64,000 bases of DNA from an uncultured Clostridia bacterium. GTDB taxonomy: Bacteria > Bacillota > Clostridia > UBA1212 > UBA1255. Position 1 is the stretch's first letter; each line of letters opens with the position of its first letter. The stretch spans positions 62,001-126,000 of the forward strand of contig CAJFUB010000031.1 in assembly GCA_904420095.1 (NCBI GenBank), read 5' to 3'. A model generated the notes under the pieces. It saw only the letters and a list, made by a program, of their open reading frames with translations, searched no databases and had not been told where the DNA came from. This document shows, in pieces, positions 53,481 to 62,348 of the stretch. The position numbers and the translations under genes are program-made.

Positions 53481-54041
53481 TGGTGAAGTGCCATAATAAA
53501 GTTGTAACAGCAGCGGCTAATAAGATATAATCAATCTTACAAAGAAAAGAGGAACACATTATGCCACAAAGTTACACGGCAGAATTAAAAAAGAAGATTG
53601 TCCGTCTCCATTTAAAAGAAGGACGCACGTACAAAAGCATTACTGCGGAATACGGCGTATCGAAAGCCGGTATTTCCAAATGGTGCAGTGAATTCAGTGA
53701 AGAATGCCAAGCCAAAGCCGATCTCAATCCTAATACCCTGAACGAAGCAGAACTTATGAAAGAGAATTTAAGGCTCCGCAGAGAACCGGAAGAGTCAAGG
53801 AAAGAAAATCTTTTCATAAAAAAGCGGCGGTATTCTTTGCAAAAGAAATCAATACTTTGAAAAACGAGTGTACAAATTGATACGAATTCGCAGCAGAAGA
53901 AGCTTGCATACGTTGCCTACAACCACGTACGCCCCACAGCTTCAACAGCGATCGCACTCCATACGAGGCGAGAGGGCCAGCCTAGCTGCCTAGCCATATT
54001 TTTAGCCACAAGTGTTACAAAAATGCTTGACCACTACACTA
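53481..54041 (+). mobile_element. collapsed IS3-family insertion sequence
   Basis: The two ends (53481-53520 and the reverse complement of 54002-54041) match at about 26 of 40 positions, including TTGTAACA and a distal GGCTAA, consistent with IS3-type terminal repeats starting with TG. Between them lie a frameshifted orfA and only the last 25 or so codons of orfB. A full IS3 element is about 1.2-1.5 kb, so roughly half has been lost. No clear target duplication was found. Confidence 0.72.
53561..53860 (+). pseudogene. IS3-family transposase OrfA, frameshifted
   Basis: The N-terminal helix-turn-helix (TAELKKKIVRLHLKEGRTYKSI, GVSKAGISKW) is that of IS3 OrfA proteins. At a run of six A (53818-53823) the frame slips: the open frame ends in KKRRYSLQKK, whereas the -1 frame reads AAVFFAKEI, the expected family sequence, and stops at 53880. 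An extra A is the simplest explanation. AGAGG precedes the ATG. The remainder of the element is deleted, so transposition is not expected. Confidence 0.8.
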
Positions 54042-54190
54042 ATTGCCAACGTATAAGCAATGTGGTCGCTACGGGTTTTCCTGTGGCAGCTCCCCCTGTT
54101 TCTGCAGGAAAAATTTTTTTGAAAAAACAATGAACCAAGAAGCTATTGTTGCGACCTTGTAGGTGAAAGCTTTCAAAAGAGGTACCGAAG
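53861..54190 (+). pseudogene. orfB tail of the IS3 remnant and region before the sigma gene
   Basis: From 53918 the plus strand reads YNHVRP and then, after a one-base deletion near 53933-53937, HSFNSDRTPYEAR with a stop at 53983. This is the conserved C terminus of IS3-type OrfB. The IS end follows at 54041. The remaining 150 bases contain no gene that I can see; the sigma factor ribosome site AGAGG is at its end. Confidence 0.7.
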
Positions 54191-55870
54191 ATGCAAAACA
54201 AAAACCTAGAAAATTACATAGAATTCCTGTTATCTGCAGCCTTACAAAGATGCAGAAATATATACGATGCTGAGGATTTGACGCAGGAGACCCTTCTTGC
54301 AGCTCTGTCATATATGGCACGTGGCAAAGATATTCAAGATGTAAAAGCGTGGCTTCTCGTTGTTATGGGGCAGAAATTTAATGATATGCTCCGTAAAAGG
54401 TATAAAAAACCAATAGTCAGTATTGGAGATGGCTTTGATATCCTTGATGAAAAGGCAATAATCCAATTAAATGATGAAGACGACGAAGCTGAGAACGTTC
54501 GTAAAGCAGTTGCATACCTTGCCAAAAACTATCGCGAGGTTATCGTGCGGTACTATATGAACGGTCAGAGTGTAAGTCAGATTGCATCAGAACTCAGCAT
54601 TCCGGAGGGAACTGTAAAAAGTAGGTTATATCTCGGCAGGAATCATGTAAAGAAAGGAATCAGCGATATGGAAAAATACTCAAAGCAAAGTTATTCACCT
54701 ATAACACTTCATATTTCTTGCAGTGGAAATCCCGGATTAAACGGAGAGCCGGTCACTCTTATCAAAAACGATCTTATCGCCCAGAATATCCTGTGGCGGG
54801 CTTACTCTAAGCCGGTAACTATTGAGGAGATTGCATTGTCTATCGGTATTCCGGCAGCATATGTTGAGCCTATTGTACAAAAGCTGGTAGACGGTGAACT
54901 AATGAAGAAGGTTGGGAACAAAGTCTATACTGACTTTATGATCCTGACTTTGGAGGATAAGGAAAAGCATATTCCTGCGCAGAAAAAGTGTGTACATGAG
55001 AATTTTGAGTTGTTCTGGAATGCTATCGAAAAAGCCCTTGTGAAGCTACGTCAGTGTGCGTTTTACGAAAGGTGTTCCTTTGATGCAAGGAACTCCCTGG
55101 AACTGTATGTTGCATTCAACTGTCTTGATTATGGAACCTATATGACTTTCTCCGAAATATTCAATACGGAGCAGCAATTCAAGGAACGTCCTAACGGAGG
55201 ACGATGGATCGCCTTCGGCCACGTTAATTTTAAGGAGTTTGATTCCAAGGAGCATGTTGAGCTGTTAGCACATTCTTATTCAGGTGAACGTATTGCAAGG
55301 TTTGATAAATATGCCAATAGCGAGGTGCTTGAAATACATGTGTATGGTGCAGACGGATTCCCTTGTTACCCATATTATCATTCGGCAGATTATACATTTT
55401 TCCCTGAGAATACCGATATTGATGCGGAGATTGCGAAGCTGCTCTACATTATGCACATGGGCATTGATCCTGAAAGTGTAGGTCTTAATCCTGAATATCT
55501 CAAGGCAATTCCCTGGCTCACAAAATGTAAGATCTTTCGTGAGGAAGAAGGAAAACCAGTCATCAACATTCCTATTCTCCATAAGGATGAGGCACAAGCT
55601 TTGTGGAACCTTTGCACGGAAGCAAAGTACGAAATGGTAAAAGACCTGAAGGAGCTCCTTGCTGAGTTTTACAAAGGAAAGAAGCAAGAAATACCTGCGC
55701 ATCTGGATAGCGTTCCTCTGCAGAAACAATATCTATATGCAGATAATGCTATGCTTTTTGCTACAATAAGAGAGGCTATTTCGAGAGGAAAGCTGCATGA
55801 TGGTAATTATGATAATGATAGAAACGGCGTTCATCAACCACCTTGTCCTATGGTTTTAGTAATTGGATAA
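54191..55870 (+). CDS. ECF-type sigma factor with large C-terminal extension
   Basis: The 559-residue protein begins with sigma-70 region 2 (about 5-75, with YDAEDLTQETLLAAL) and region 4 (about 100-155, with YREVIVRYYMNGQSVSQIASEL and IPEGTVKSRLYLGR). A further 400 residues follow. The first part (about 185-250) resembles a winged helix (PVTIEEIALSIGIPAAYVEPIVQKLVDGELMKK); the rest, about 280-559, is of unknown function with many aromatic residues. Normal ECF sigma factors end near 180 residues, so the tail may sense a signal or replace an anti-sigma factor. The gene is AT-richer than its neighbours and flanked by two transposase remnants, suggesting transfer. Confidence 0.85.
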   Translation: MQNKNLENYIEFLLSAALQRCRNIYDAEDLTQETLLAALSYMARGKDIQDVKAWLLVVMGQKFNDMLRKRYKKPIVSIGDGFDILDEKAIIQLNDEDDEAENVRKAVAYLAKNYREVIVRYYMNGQSVSQIASELSIPEGTVKSRLYLGRNHVKKGISDMEKYSKQSYSPITLHISCSGNPGLNGEPVTLIKNDLIAQNILWRAYSKPVTIEEIALSIGIPAAYVEPIVQKLVDGELMKKVGNKVYTDFMILTLEDKEKHIPAQKKCVHENFELFWNAIEKALVKLRQCAFYERCSFDARNSLELYVAFNCLDYGTYMTFSEIFNTEQQFKERPNGGRWIAFGHVNFKEFDSKEHVELLAHSYSGERIARFDKYANSEVLEIHVYGADGFPCYPYYHSADYTFFPENTDIDAEIAKLLYIMHMGIDPESVGLNPEYLKAIPWLTKCKIFREEEGKPVINIPILHKDEAQALWNLCTEAKYEMVKDLKELLAEFYKGKKQEIPAHLDSVPLQKQYLYADNAMLFATIREAISRGKLHDGNYDNDRNGVHQPPCPMVLVIG

Positions 55871-55896
55871 TAATTATATTTTGGCCTCCGCAATAT

Positions 55897-55911
55897 TCGG
55901 GATACTCCCGA
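55897..55911 (+). repeat. short hairpin after the sigma gene
   Basis: TCGGGA (55897-55902) and TCCCGA (55906-55911) flank three bases, 27 bases after the sigma factor stop. It lacks a T run, so its role as a terminator is doubtful. Confidence 0.35.
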
Positions 55912-55960
55912 GCCTCGTAAAATTTGGCTCTGCCCAAAGTACCTAATGACATATCTTATA

Positions 55961-56230
55961 TCAGGTTTTCCCGTTTACGCAAAACTTGAATCGCTCTCGG
56001 TGAGTTTTAGCTCTGTCTCTGTGTGCCGGTTCGGATGGTGGTGCGGCCGCCTGGACCGGCACACAGAGATGCTGCCGGTCCATCCCCGCGTGCCGTCCAG
56101 AAGTAGATGTATGACCGGCTTTTGTTGTACTTTCGGCTGGCACGGCTCACACCATATTTGTCCGCATATTGCGATTGTCGATAGCGCATGTCTTGTGTTA
56201 CTCTGTTCCTCAGTGCGCCCCAGGCAAGAC
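55961..56230 (-). pseudogene. remnant of a DDE transposase N terminus
   Basis: On minus, reading from about 56230, the translation RVTQDMRYRQS, then YGVSRASRKYNKSRSYIYFW, is the helix-turn-helix start of an integrase-type transposase (IS3/IS481-like). The frame breaks within the next 15 codons, then resumes in another frame as SRRPHHHPNRHTETELKL before decaying at about 55970. At least two frameshifts and loss of the catalytic domain make it non-functional. Its upstream end adjoins the yebC promoter. The apparent open frame on plus at 55946-56281 is not a gene. Confidence 0.72.
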
Positions 56231-56259
56231 TTGTATTTTATCAGAGAATCCTGTATACT
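56231..56259 (+). promoter_or_regulatory. yebC promoter
   Basis: TTGTAT (56231-56236) and TATACT (56254-56259) are 17 bases apart, about 40 bases before the yebC ATG. Confidence 0.7.
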
Positions 56260-56298
56260 TATAAGCCGTGCAAATGAATAACAACGGAGGTTTTTTAC

Positions 56299-57027
56299 AT
56301 GTCAGGTCATTCAAAATGGGCGAATATCAAGCATAAAAAAGGAAAATCAGACGCACAAAAGGCAAAGGTATTTACAAAAATCGGAAGAGAGCTGCAGATC
56401 GCCGTAAAATCCGGAGGACCTGACCCCGAGTCCAACAGCAAGCTGAAAGACGTCATCGCAAAAGCAAAAGCCGCAAACATGCCGAACGACAATATTATGA
56501 GAAGCATTAAAAGGGCCTCGGGCGACAATGCGAACGACGTCATGGAAGAAATTACCTATGAAGGTTACGGCCCCTCCGGCGTCGCTATCATTGTGGAAAC
56601 GGTTACTGACAACAGAAACAGAACGGCCGCCGACATTCGCCATATTTTCGATAAATTCGGCGGAAATCTCGGTTCTACGGGTTGCGTGTCGTTTATGTTT
56701 GACAAGAAGGGCCTGATCGTAATTGAAAACGACGGAGATATCGAGGAGGAAACCCTGATGATGGACGCGCTGGAATGCGGCGCCGAGGATTTTTCCGCCG
56801 ATGACGACGCCTTCGAAATCACCACGGATCCCGCTGATTTTTCAAACGTCCGCAGCGCCCTGGAAGAAAAAGGATATTCCTTTCTGGAGGCTGCGGTCAG
56901 CATGATTCCGCAGAATTACGTAACGCTCACCGAAGAAAAGCCGCTTGAGCAGATCGAACGGCTGATCGACGCCCTCGAGGACAACGACGACGTGATGGAA
57001 GTCTGGCACAACTGGGAACAGGCGTGA
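56299..57027 (+). CDS. yebC: YebC/PmpR family regulator or translation factor
   Basis: The 242-residue protein begins GHSKWANIKHKKGKSDAQK and has GPDPESNSKLKDVIAKAKAANMPNDNI and TADIRHIFDKFGGNLGSTG, as in YebC/TACO1 proteins. Relatives act as transcription regulators (PmpR) or as factors helping ribosomes at proline-rich stretches; which applies here is open. CGGAGG precedes the ATG. It converges on mnmA with 7 bases between them and no clear terminator. Confidence 0.96.
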   Translation: MSGHSKWANIKHKKGKSDAQKAKVFTKIGRELQIAVKSGGPDPESNSKLKDVIAKAKAANMPNDNIMRSIKRASGDNANDVMEEITYEGYGPSGVAIIVETVTDNRNRTAADIRHIFDKFGGNLGSTGCVSFMFDKKGLIVIENDGDIEEETLMMDALECGAEDFSADDDAFEITTDPADFSNVRSALEEKGYSFLEAAVSMIPQNYVTLTEEKPLEQIERLIDALEDNDDVMEVWHNWEQA

Positions 57028-57034
57028 GAATAAA

Positions 57035-58069
57035 TCATTCGCAGATTTCACCGCCGCCCACGACGGTCTCTCCGTCATAGACAACGGCAAACTGCCCCGG
57101 CGTAACGGCACGCTGGGGCTTTTTAAATGTAATCACCGCTTCGGAGCCATTCAGGGAAAGCGCCGCGGGCATATCCGGCTGTCCATAACGGTGCTTTGCA
57201 GTAAGATGGTCCGGATTGTAATCCGGGTACAGCAGATTGAACTCCTTAACCCGGACGGTGTCGGAATAAAGCAGCGCGTCGTCTCCCATCACCACGGTGT
57301 GATCCGAGGCATTTTTGGCAATCACATATAGCGGCCTGCCGAATGCGGTGCGGACGCCTTTTCGCTGTCCGATCGTATAGCGCGCAATTCCCTCGTGCGT
57401 GCCGAGCACCCTGCCCTGCGGATCCGTAAAAGTCCCGCGCTCCAGTTTTCTTCCCGTATACGCCTCAATAAAATCCGCATACGCCCCAGGGCCCCCTTTT
57501 ACGAAGCAGATATCTTGACTGTCCTTCCGATCGGCATTTTCAAAGCCGAACAATGCGGCCGCCGCGCGAACACGCTCTTTGTCATAACATTCCAAAGGAA
57601 ACACGGCGCGTTCCAGCTGAGACAGGCTCAGCCCATGCAGAAAATAGGACTGGTCCTTCTCTCGGTGCGCCGAGCGGAGCAGCCGGGGCACGGAACCGGT
57701 GCGGAGCACGCGCGCATAATGTCCCGTTGCGATCCGCTCATAGCCCAGCTTCTCCGCTTCCCGGTAAAAAGCGCCGAATTTAATCGTCCGGTTGCATACG
57801 ACGCACGGATTCGGCGTGCTGCCGCCAAGATAAGAATCGCAGAAATAATCCAGCACCTGTTCTCGAAAATCGGATACCATATCAAACTCGTAGAACGGGA
57901 TCTCCAGGCGTTCCGCCGCCCGTCTCGCTTCCCTGCCGTCTTCCGGGGCGGACAGCTCCGGCGGCAGCATTCGCATATACGCGCCGCCGACCTCCCAGCC
58001 TGCATCCCGCAGAAGCATTGCGGCCACCGTACTATCTACGCCGCCGCTCATCGCAACAAGCACACGCAT
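57035..58069 (-). CDS. mnmA: tRNA-specific 2-thiouridylase
   Basis: The 344-residue enzyme thiolates U34 of Lys, Glu and Gln tRNAs. It has the PP-loop SGGVDS (8-13), the catalytic Cys in NPCVVCNRTIKFG, RKDSQDICFV with the second Cys, and a C-terminal beta-barrel ending GGGEI. The start at 58069 follows GGAGG by seven bases; the longer frame to 58153 is non-coding leader. An extended -10 (58101-58106) serves as promoter. Confidence 0.95.
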   Translation of the reverse strand: MRVLVAMSGGVDSTVAAMLLRDAGWEVGGAYMRMLPPELSAPEDGREARRAAERLEIPFYEFDMVSDFREQVLDYFCDSYLGGSTPNPCVVCNRTIKFGAFYREAEKLGYERIATGHYARVLRTGSVPRLLRSAHREKDQSYFLHGLSLSQLERAVFPLECYDKERVRAAAALFGFENADRKDSQDICFVKGGPGAYADFIEAYTGRKLERGTFTDPQGRVLGTHEGIARYTIGQRKGVRTAFGRPLYVIAKNASDHTVVMGDDALLYSDTVRVKEFNLLYPDYNPDHLTAKHRYGQPDMPAALSLNGSEAVITFKKPQRAVTPGQFAVVYDGETVVGGGEICE

Positions 58070-58100
58070 AAAAAACCTCCCATTCTGAATCGTTCGCATC

Positions 58101-58106
58101 ATTTTA
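58101..58106 (-). promoter_or_regulatory. mnmA extended -10
   Basis: TGGTAAAAT on minus, about 35 bases before the ATG; the -35 is poor. Confidence 0.45.
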
Positions 58107-58146
58107 CCACATAAAAAAAACCGTTTCCATATGATGGCGGAATTTC

Positions 58147-58175
58147 TTGTCAAACCGCCGAATCCATGCTATATT
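58147..58175 (+). promoter_or_regulatory. promoter of the GT-C/GH106/HAD/acpS operon
   Basis: TTGTCA (58147-58152) and TATATT (58170-58175) are 17 bases apart, with TGC extending the -10. Confidence 0.72.
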
Positions 58176-58203
58176 AGCAAGGAAGCGAACGGGAGGTCAA
58201 GCT

Positions 58204-60138
58204 ATGGGATATGCCCTGTTTTTATTTTATATTTTATTAGGCGTAATCAACGCGTATCTCCTGCTGAGCAGGGAGAAACCAACAAGAATCCTATGGGCCG
58301 GCGGTGTGGCCGGACTGATTTTCCTGATGTGGTCTCATGTTCCTTTTTCCTTTCTTTTCGGCTTCGGGATTCTCTCCCATGTACTCGGACTGATTCTCGT
58401 GATTGTATGGACCATTGTGTTTTATGTCATAAAGCGCAGACACCTCCCGCGTCTTAGCGGACTTTTGCACAGGCGCTGGAAGCCCGATAAAGAAGACCTT
58501 TTCCTGCTTGCCGCTGTTTTTGTCATGAGCCTTTACTGCATTGTCTGCCTTTACAGCCATACCCTGTATGAGATCGACGGCGCATATTATACGGGACAGT
58601 GTACCTATGGCGATATGAATTTTCATCTCGGGATCATTACCAGCATCAAGGAACAGGGAAGCTTCCCGCCGGACTACAATATTTTCCCCGGGCAGAGGCT
58701 TGACTATTATTTTCTTTCCGACTCTGTCTCCTCTTCCCTTTATCTGTTCGGATGCAGTCTGAAGGCCGCGTACATGCTGCCGATGATCTTTGCATTCATG
58801 CTTACGTTTGCAGGGATGTGGCATCTGGCATACGCCGTTCTGAAACGCGTCAGCAAAACGCTGACCGCATTTATTCTCTTTTTTTTCAACGGCGGATTCG
58901 GCCTGATGTATTTTCTTGACGGACTGAAAGCAGAAGGCGGCGCGGAGAATTTCAACCGCATTTTTACGGCATATTATGAAACGCCGACCAATTACGTCAA
59001 CAGCGGCTCGCGTCTTTCGAATATCTGCTGGACGAATACCGTGGTCGACATGATGCTTCCGCAGCGCGCGACGCTGTTTGGCTGGATGTCCGTTTTTCTT
59101 GTGCTGTATCTCCTCTACCTGGCCGTATTTGAAGACAGAAACGAGCTGTTCCTGGCTGCGGGGATTCTTGGCGGCCTGCTTCCCATGATCCAAACCTATT
59201 CCTATTTTACGCTTGGAATTACGGCGCTTGTCTGGCTGATTCACAGCTGCGTCAGGAACCGCTTTGGGAAAAAGACGCTGCTGAACTGGCTCAAATTCGG
59301 GCTTCCCGCGGTAATCCTGGCGATTCCGCAATTTTACATCTGGATTTTCGGCGAGGTCAGCGAGGAACGCTTTCTTCGCTTTGAATTTAATGCCTATAAC
59401 GCCACGGATCACTGGCTCTGGTTCTGGGTAAAAAATGTCGGGATCGTCTTCATCCTGCTGCTGCCCGCCTTTCTGAACGCAAGCCGGAGGCTTAAAATCG
59501 TACACGCCGCGGGTGCGCTCATTTTTGTGATCAGTGAGTTTATCGTCTTCCAAACGTTTGCGTATGACAACAATAAGCTGTATCTCATGTGGTATCTGTT
59601 CGCCGTACTTCTTGTTGCGGATTTTCTCGTGGATTGTTACGATAAACTGCGCTCGATGAAGGCCGCGCGCATCGTCGTTGCGGCAATGCTGCTCATCGTA
59701 TGTACGGCTTCCGCTTTCTTTACGATGATCCGGGAATACAATTCAGGCCGGGAAGGCCGCAATTATATGCTGTATAACAAAGACCATATCGCCAGCGCGG
59801 AATATATCAGGGAAAACACGGAGCCTGACGCGCTGTTTCTGTCATACAACAATCATAACAACACGGTTGCCTGCCTGACCGGAAGAAACATTTTTACCGG
59901 TTCCGGAACCTTTCTGTATTCACACGGCGTCGATTACAACGGGAGGGCGGAAATCGTCAAAAGCATGTTTACGGATGCGGCGGCGTTTGAAAAATACCGC
60001 GCAGAATACGGTTTTGATTATATCTATCTGTCATCCTACGAAAGAAGTAATTATACAGGCCTCATAGAAGGCTATTTTGAGGAACGCTTCCCCGTGGTGT
60101 TCGAGCAGGGAGAAGTCAAAATATACGATATCAGATAA
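58204..60138 (+). CDS. multispanning membrane protein, GT-C glycosyltransferase-like
   Basis: The 644-residue protein has some twelve membrane helices and a C-terminal soluble part (about 545-644). The first long outer loop has YGDMNFHLGII and LDYYFLSDS, with acidic residues placed as in GT-C-type transferases, followed by FFFNGGFGL. I read it as a polyprenyl-phosphate-sugar-dependent transferase or related protein, but the family is not identified with certainty. Start 58204 follows GGGAGG by seven bases. It is first in a four-gene operon with a GH106-like protein. Confidence 0.75.
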   Translation: MGYALFLFYILLGVINAYLLLSREKPTRILWAGGVAGLIFLMWSHVPFSFLFGFGILSHVLGLILVIVWTIVFYVIKRRHLPRLSGLLHRRWKPDKEDLFLLAAVFVMSLYCIVCLYSHTLYEIDGAYYTGQCTYGDMNFHLGIITSIKEQGSFPPDYNIFPGQRLDYYFLSDSVSSSLYLFGCSLKAAYMLPMIFAFMLTFAGMWHLAYAVLKRVSKTLTAFILFFFNGGFGLMYFLDGLKAEGGAENFNRIFTAYYETPTNYVNSGSRLSNICWTNTVVDMMLPQRATLFGWMSVFLVLYLLYLAVFEDRNELFLAAGILGGLLPMIQTYSYFTLGITALVWLIHSCVRNRFGKKTLLNWLKFGLPAVILAIPQFYIWIFGEVSEERFLRFEFNAYNATDHWLWFWVKNVGIVFILLLPAFLNASRRLKIVHAAGALIFVISEFIVFQTFAYDNNKLYLMWYLFAVLLVADFLVDCYDKLRSMKAARIVVAAMLLIVCTASAFFTMIREYNSGREGRNYMLYNKDHIASAEYIRENTEPDALFLSYNNHNNTVACLTGRNIFTGSGTFLYSHGVDYNGRAEIVKSMFTDAAAFEKYRAEYGFDYIYLSSYERSNYTGLIEGYFEERFPVVFEQGEVKIYDIR

Positions 60139-60161
60139 ACAAAAGAAAGGACTTATTGAAA

Positions 60162-62330
60162 ATGGAAAATTACAGACCTCTAAAAATACTCCATGGCTAT
60201 TCTTTTGGAGAAGCGGGAACCGATATTGGAGAGAAAAAAAGGATCATAGAAAAACGGATCGACGATCTGCGGGAAAAGGGCTACGGCGGAATCGTAACAA
60301 ACGTCGATATGGATCAGAATTATCTGCATGACGCGGAAAGCTGGGAGCTGTTCAGACATGCGGTACAGTATGCGGTGAATCAACGCGGAATGAAAATCTG
60401 GATTTATGACGAAAAGGGCTACCCCAGCGGCAGCGCGGGAGGACTTACGCTGCGCGAGAATCCCGAATACGAATGCAAGGGGCTTGTGCTCGTTAAGAAA
60501 AACGCCGCTGCCGGGGAAAAAATTATGATTGAGAAGCCGCGCGGGCATCTTGCCGTGCAGGCCGTTTATTTTATAGACTGTACCGGAAAGCAATCTGATC
60601 TGTCGGCAGATACAGACGCGGACGGCACGCTCCGCTATACAGCGGAAGCAGACGGCGACGTCTACTATTTTGTAACAAAGCCGCTGTATGAAGGCACTCA
60701 CGCACAGCATAACACCTGCGCCTCAAGACGTTACATCAGCCTTACCGACGCAAAGGCAGTCGGCGCCTTTCTCGAAAATACATACCGCGCTTATACGGAT
60801 CAGCTGGAAGCTCTTCGTCTTCCGGAGGGCAGTATCCAGGCATTTTTCACGGATGAGCCTTCCCTGCAGGCCTGTTACCTCAACAAGGGCCTTGATCCCG
60901 CTCAAGTAGACGATCCATTCGATCCCGAGCTGCCGCTGTACCCTGTTGTAGCATGGGAAAACGGTCTTGCCAGGCGATATTGGGAAAAATATGGAGAGGA
61001 CCTGCTCCCTTGTCTGCATTTTCTGTTTGAAGGAGACAGCCGCCGGGCAAAGGTCACGCGGTATCAGTTTTATACGCTGATCTCCGATTTATATGAGGAT
61101 GCCTTCTACCGGCAGATTTCGGAATTCTGCGCGGAGCATGGGATCGCGTTTTCCGGGCATCTGCTGCTGGAAGAGAACCTGCTGCACCACGCAATCTTTG
61201 AAGGGAACTTTTTCAATCTCACGCGTCATATGCATATCCCCGGAATCGATATGCTGTTTACAAAGCCGGAAAGCGTCTTGCGCTTTGCGGAAACGCCGAA
61301 GCTTCTGTCTTCCGTAGCGGCCTGGTACGGAAGAGAGCATGTGATGTCGGAAATCTCCGGTCATACGGAAAATGCGCTCCGCATCCCCTTTGACATAAAC
61401 GATATGATCTGTGCGCAGCTGATTCAATTCGTGCTGGGCGTAGATATTTTCAACTCTTATTTCGATGACGGCAGTCTCACGCAGGAAGAAAACAGGCTGC
61501 TGTGCGACACGGTTGCCAGGGCCTGCAAAGAATTTGCCGGAAAAACCTCCATGGCAGACGTCATTTTATATTATCCGATCGAATCGGCGCAGGCCTCCGT
61601 CAAGGGCTCGGATCAGCAGCTCTATGAACGGCCCTTCGATGCAGACGCAGTCGCCTGTGAAGAAAGCTGGAGAAGCAGCATCGATCTTCTGCTTCGGAAT
61701 CATTATATGTTTGACTGCGCAGATGAAACCGTGCTGGCGGGCGCCGATATTATCCAGGAGGAATGCTGCGTCAGAAATCCGGCCTCAGGAATCCGGTATC
61801 ACGCGCTCGTCGTCCCCAAGCTTGCCGCCGTCACGCTTTCTGCGCTGGAGCTTTTCCAAAAATGCGCTGACTGCGGAATTCCCGTAATCGTAAACGATCT
61901 CTCCCCTGCCGTCACCGTGCTTGGGACGGACGCTCCCGAAGCGGGAAGCAATGCTGTAATTCGTCTTTTATCCAGTGAAAACGTAACAAACGCGCGATCC
62001 GGGGAAGACGCGCTGAAAAGCCTGCAATATATTTTACCCCCAAACATAGAGCTGATCGGAGACGAAGGCCAGGTCATCGCGCTATCCAAAAGAGATCCGG
62101 ATTCTGGTAAAATTTCTTATATCGCCGTTAATACGTCCAATGTCTCAAGGGAGATTACGCTCGTTCTCGATTATCCGGGACCGTTCGGCACAAAGCCACC
62201 CGCAGGAATTCCCTGCATGGACGTAAAAAATGGAATGTGGACGGAGCTCCCAGCGGCCCTGCTTCCAGAGGACAGGATTTGCGTTCAGGCAAAAATCCCG
62301 GCGCTTGGCGCATATATTTTCAGATTTTAA
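60162..62330 (+). CDS. GH106-like hydrolase, short divergent paralogue 3
   Basis: The roughly 722-residue protein shares the barrel motifs of the two longer paralogues (KGYGGIVTNV, IYDEKGYPSGSAGG, FTDEPS, then SGHLLLEENL and MSEISGHTENALRIPFD) but lacks much of their C-terminal beta-domain region. The aromatic PFWSWN motif is replaced by HGYSFGEAG. Substrate may therefore differ. No signal peptide is seen. The ATG at 60162 lies eleven bases after AAAGG; a TTG two codons earlier is an alternative. It is 23 bases after the GT-C-like gene. Confidence 0.8.
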   Translation: MENYRPLKILHGYSFGEAGTDIGEKKRIIEKRIDDLREKGYGGIVTNVDMDQNYLHDAESWELFRHAVQYAVNQRGMKIWIYDEKGYPSGSAGGLTLRENPEYECKGLVLVKKNAAAGEKIMIEKPRGHLAVQAVYFIDCTGKQSDLSADTDADGTLRYTAEADGDVYYFVTKPLYEGTHAQHNTCASRRYISLTDAKAVGAFLENTYRAYTDQLEALRLPEGSIQAFFTDEPSLQACYLNKGLDPAQVDDPFDPELPLYPVVAWENGLARRYWEKYGEDLLPCLHFLFEGDSRRAKVTRYQFYTLISDLYEDAFYRQISEFCAEHGIAFSGHLLLEENLLHHAIFEGNFFNLTRHMHIPGIDMLFTKPESVLRFAETPKLLSSVAAWYGREHVMSEISGHTENALRIPFDINDMICAQLIQFVLGVDIFNSYFDDGSLTQEENRLLCDTVARACKEFAGKTSMADVILYYPIESAQASVKGSDQQLYERPFDADAVACEESWRSSIDLLLRNHYMFDCADETVLAGADIIQEECCVRNPASGIRYHALVVPKLAAVTLSALELFQKCADCGIPVIVNDLSPAVTVLGTDAPEAGSNAVIRLLSSENVTNARSGEDALKSLQYILPPNIELIGDEGQVIALSKRDPDSGKISYIAVNTSNVSREITLVLDYPGPFGTKPPAGIPCMDVKNGMWTELPAALLPEDRICVQAKIPALGAYIFRF

Positions 62331-62348
62331 CGAAAGGGAGACACGGCA

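Noticed and set aside
53811-53830. A AAA AAG slippery run in orfA as a programmed -1 frameshift making an OrfAB fusion
   Set aside because: The -1 frame only restores the normal end of OrfA (AAVFFAKEI) and stops at 53880; orfB is mostly deleted. A single added A explains it better.
55897-55911. Hairpin after the sigma gene as its terminator
   Set aside because: Six-pair stem but no T run follows; kept only as a weak repeat.
55946-56281. Plus-strand 111-codon reading frame as a gene
   Set aside because: It is antisense to the transposase remnant, lacks a ribosome site and has no recognisable protein features.
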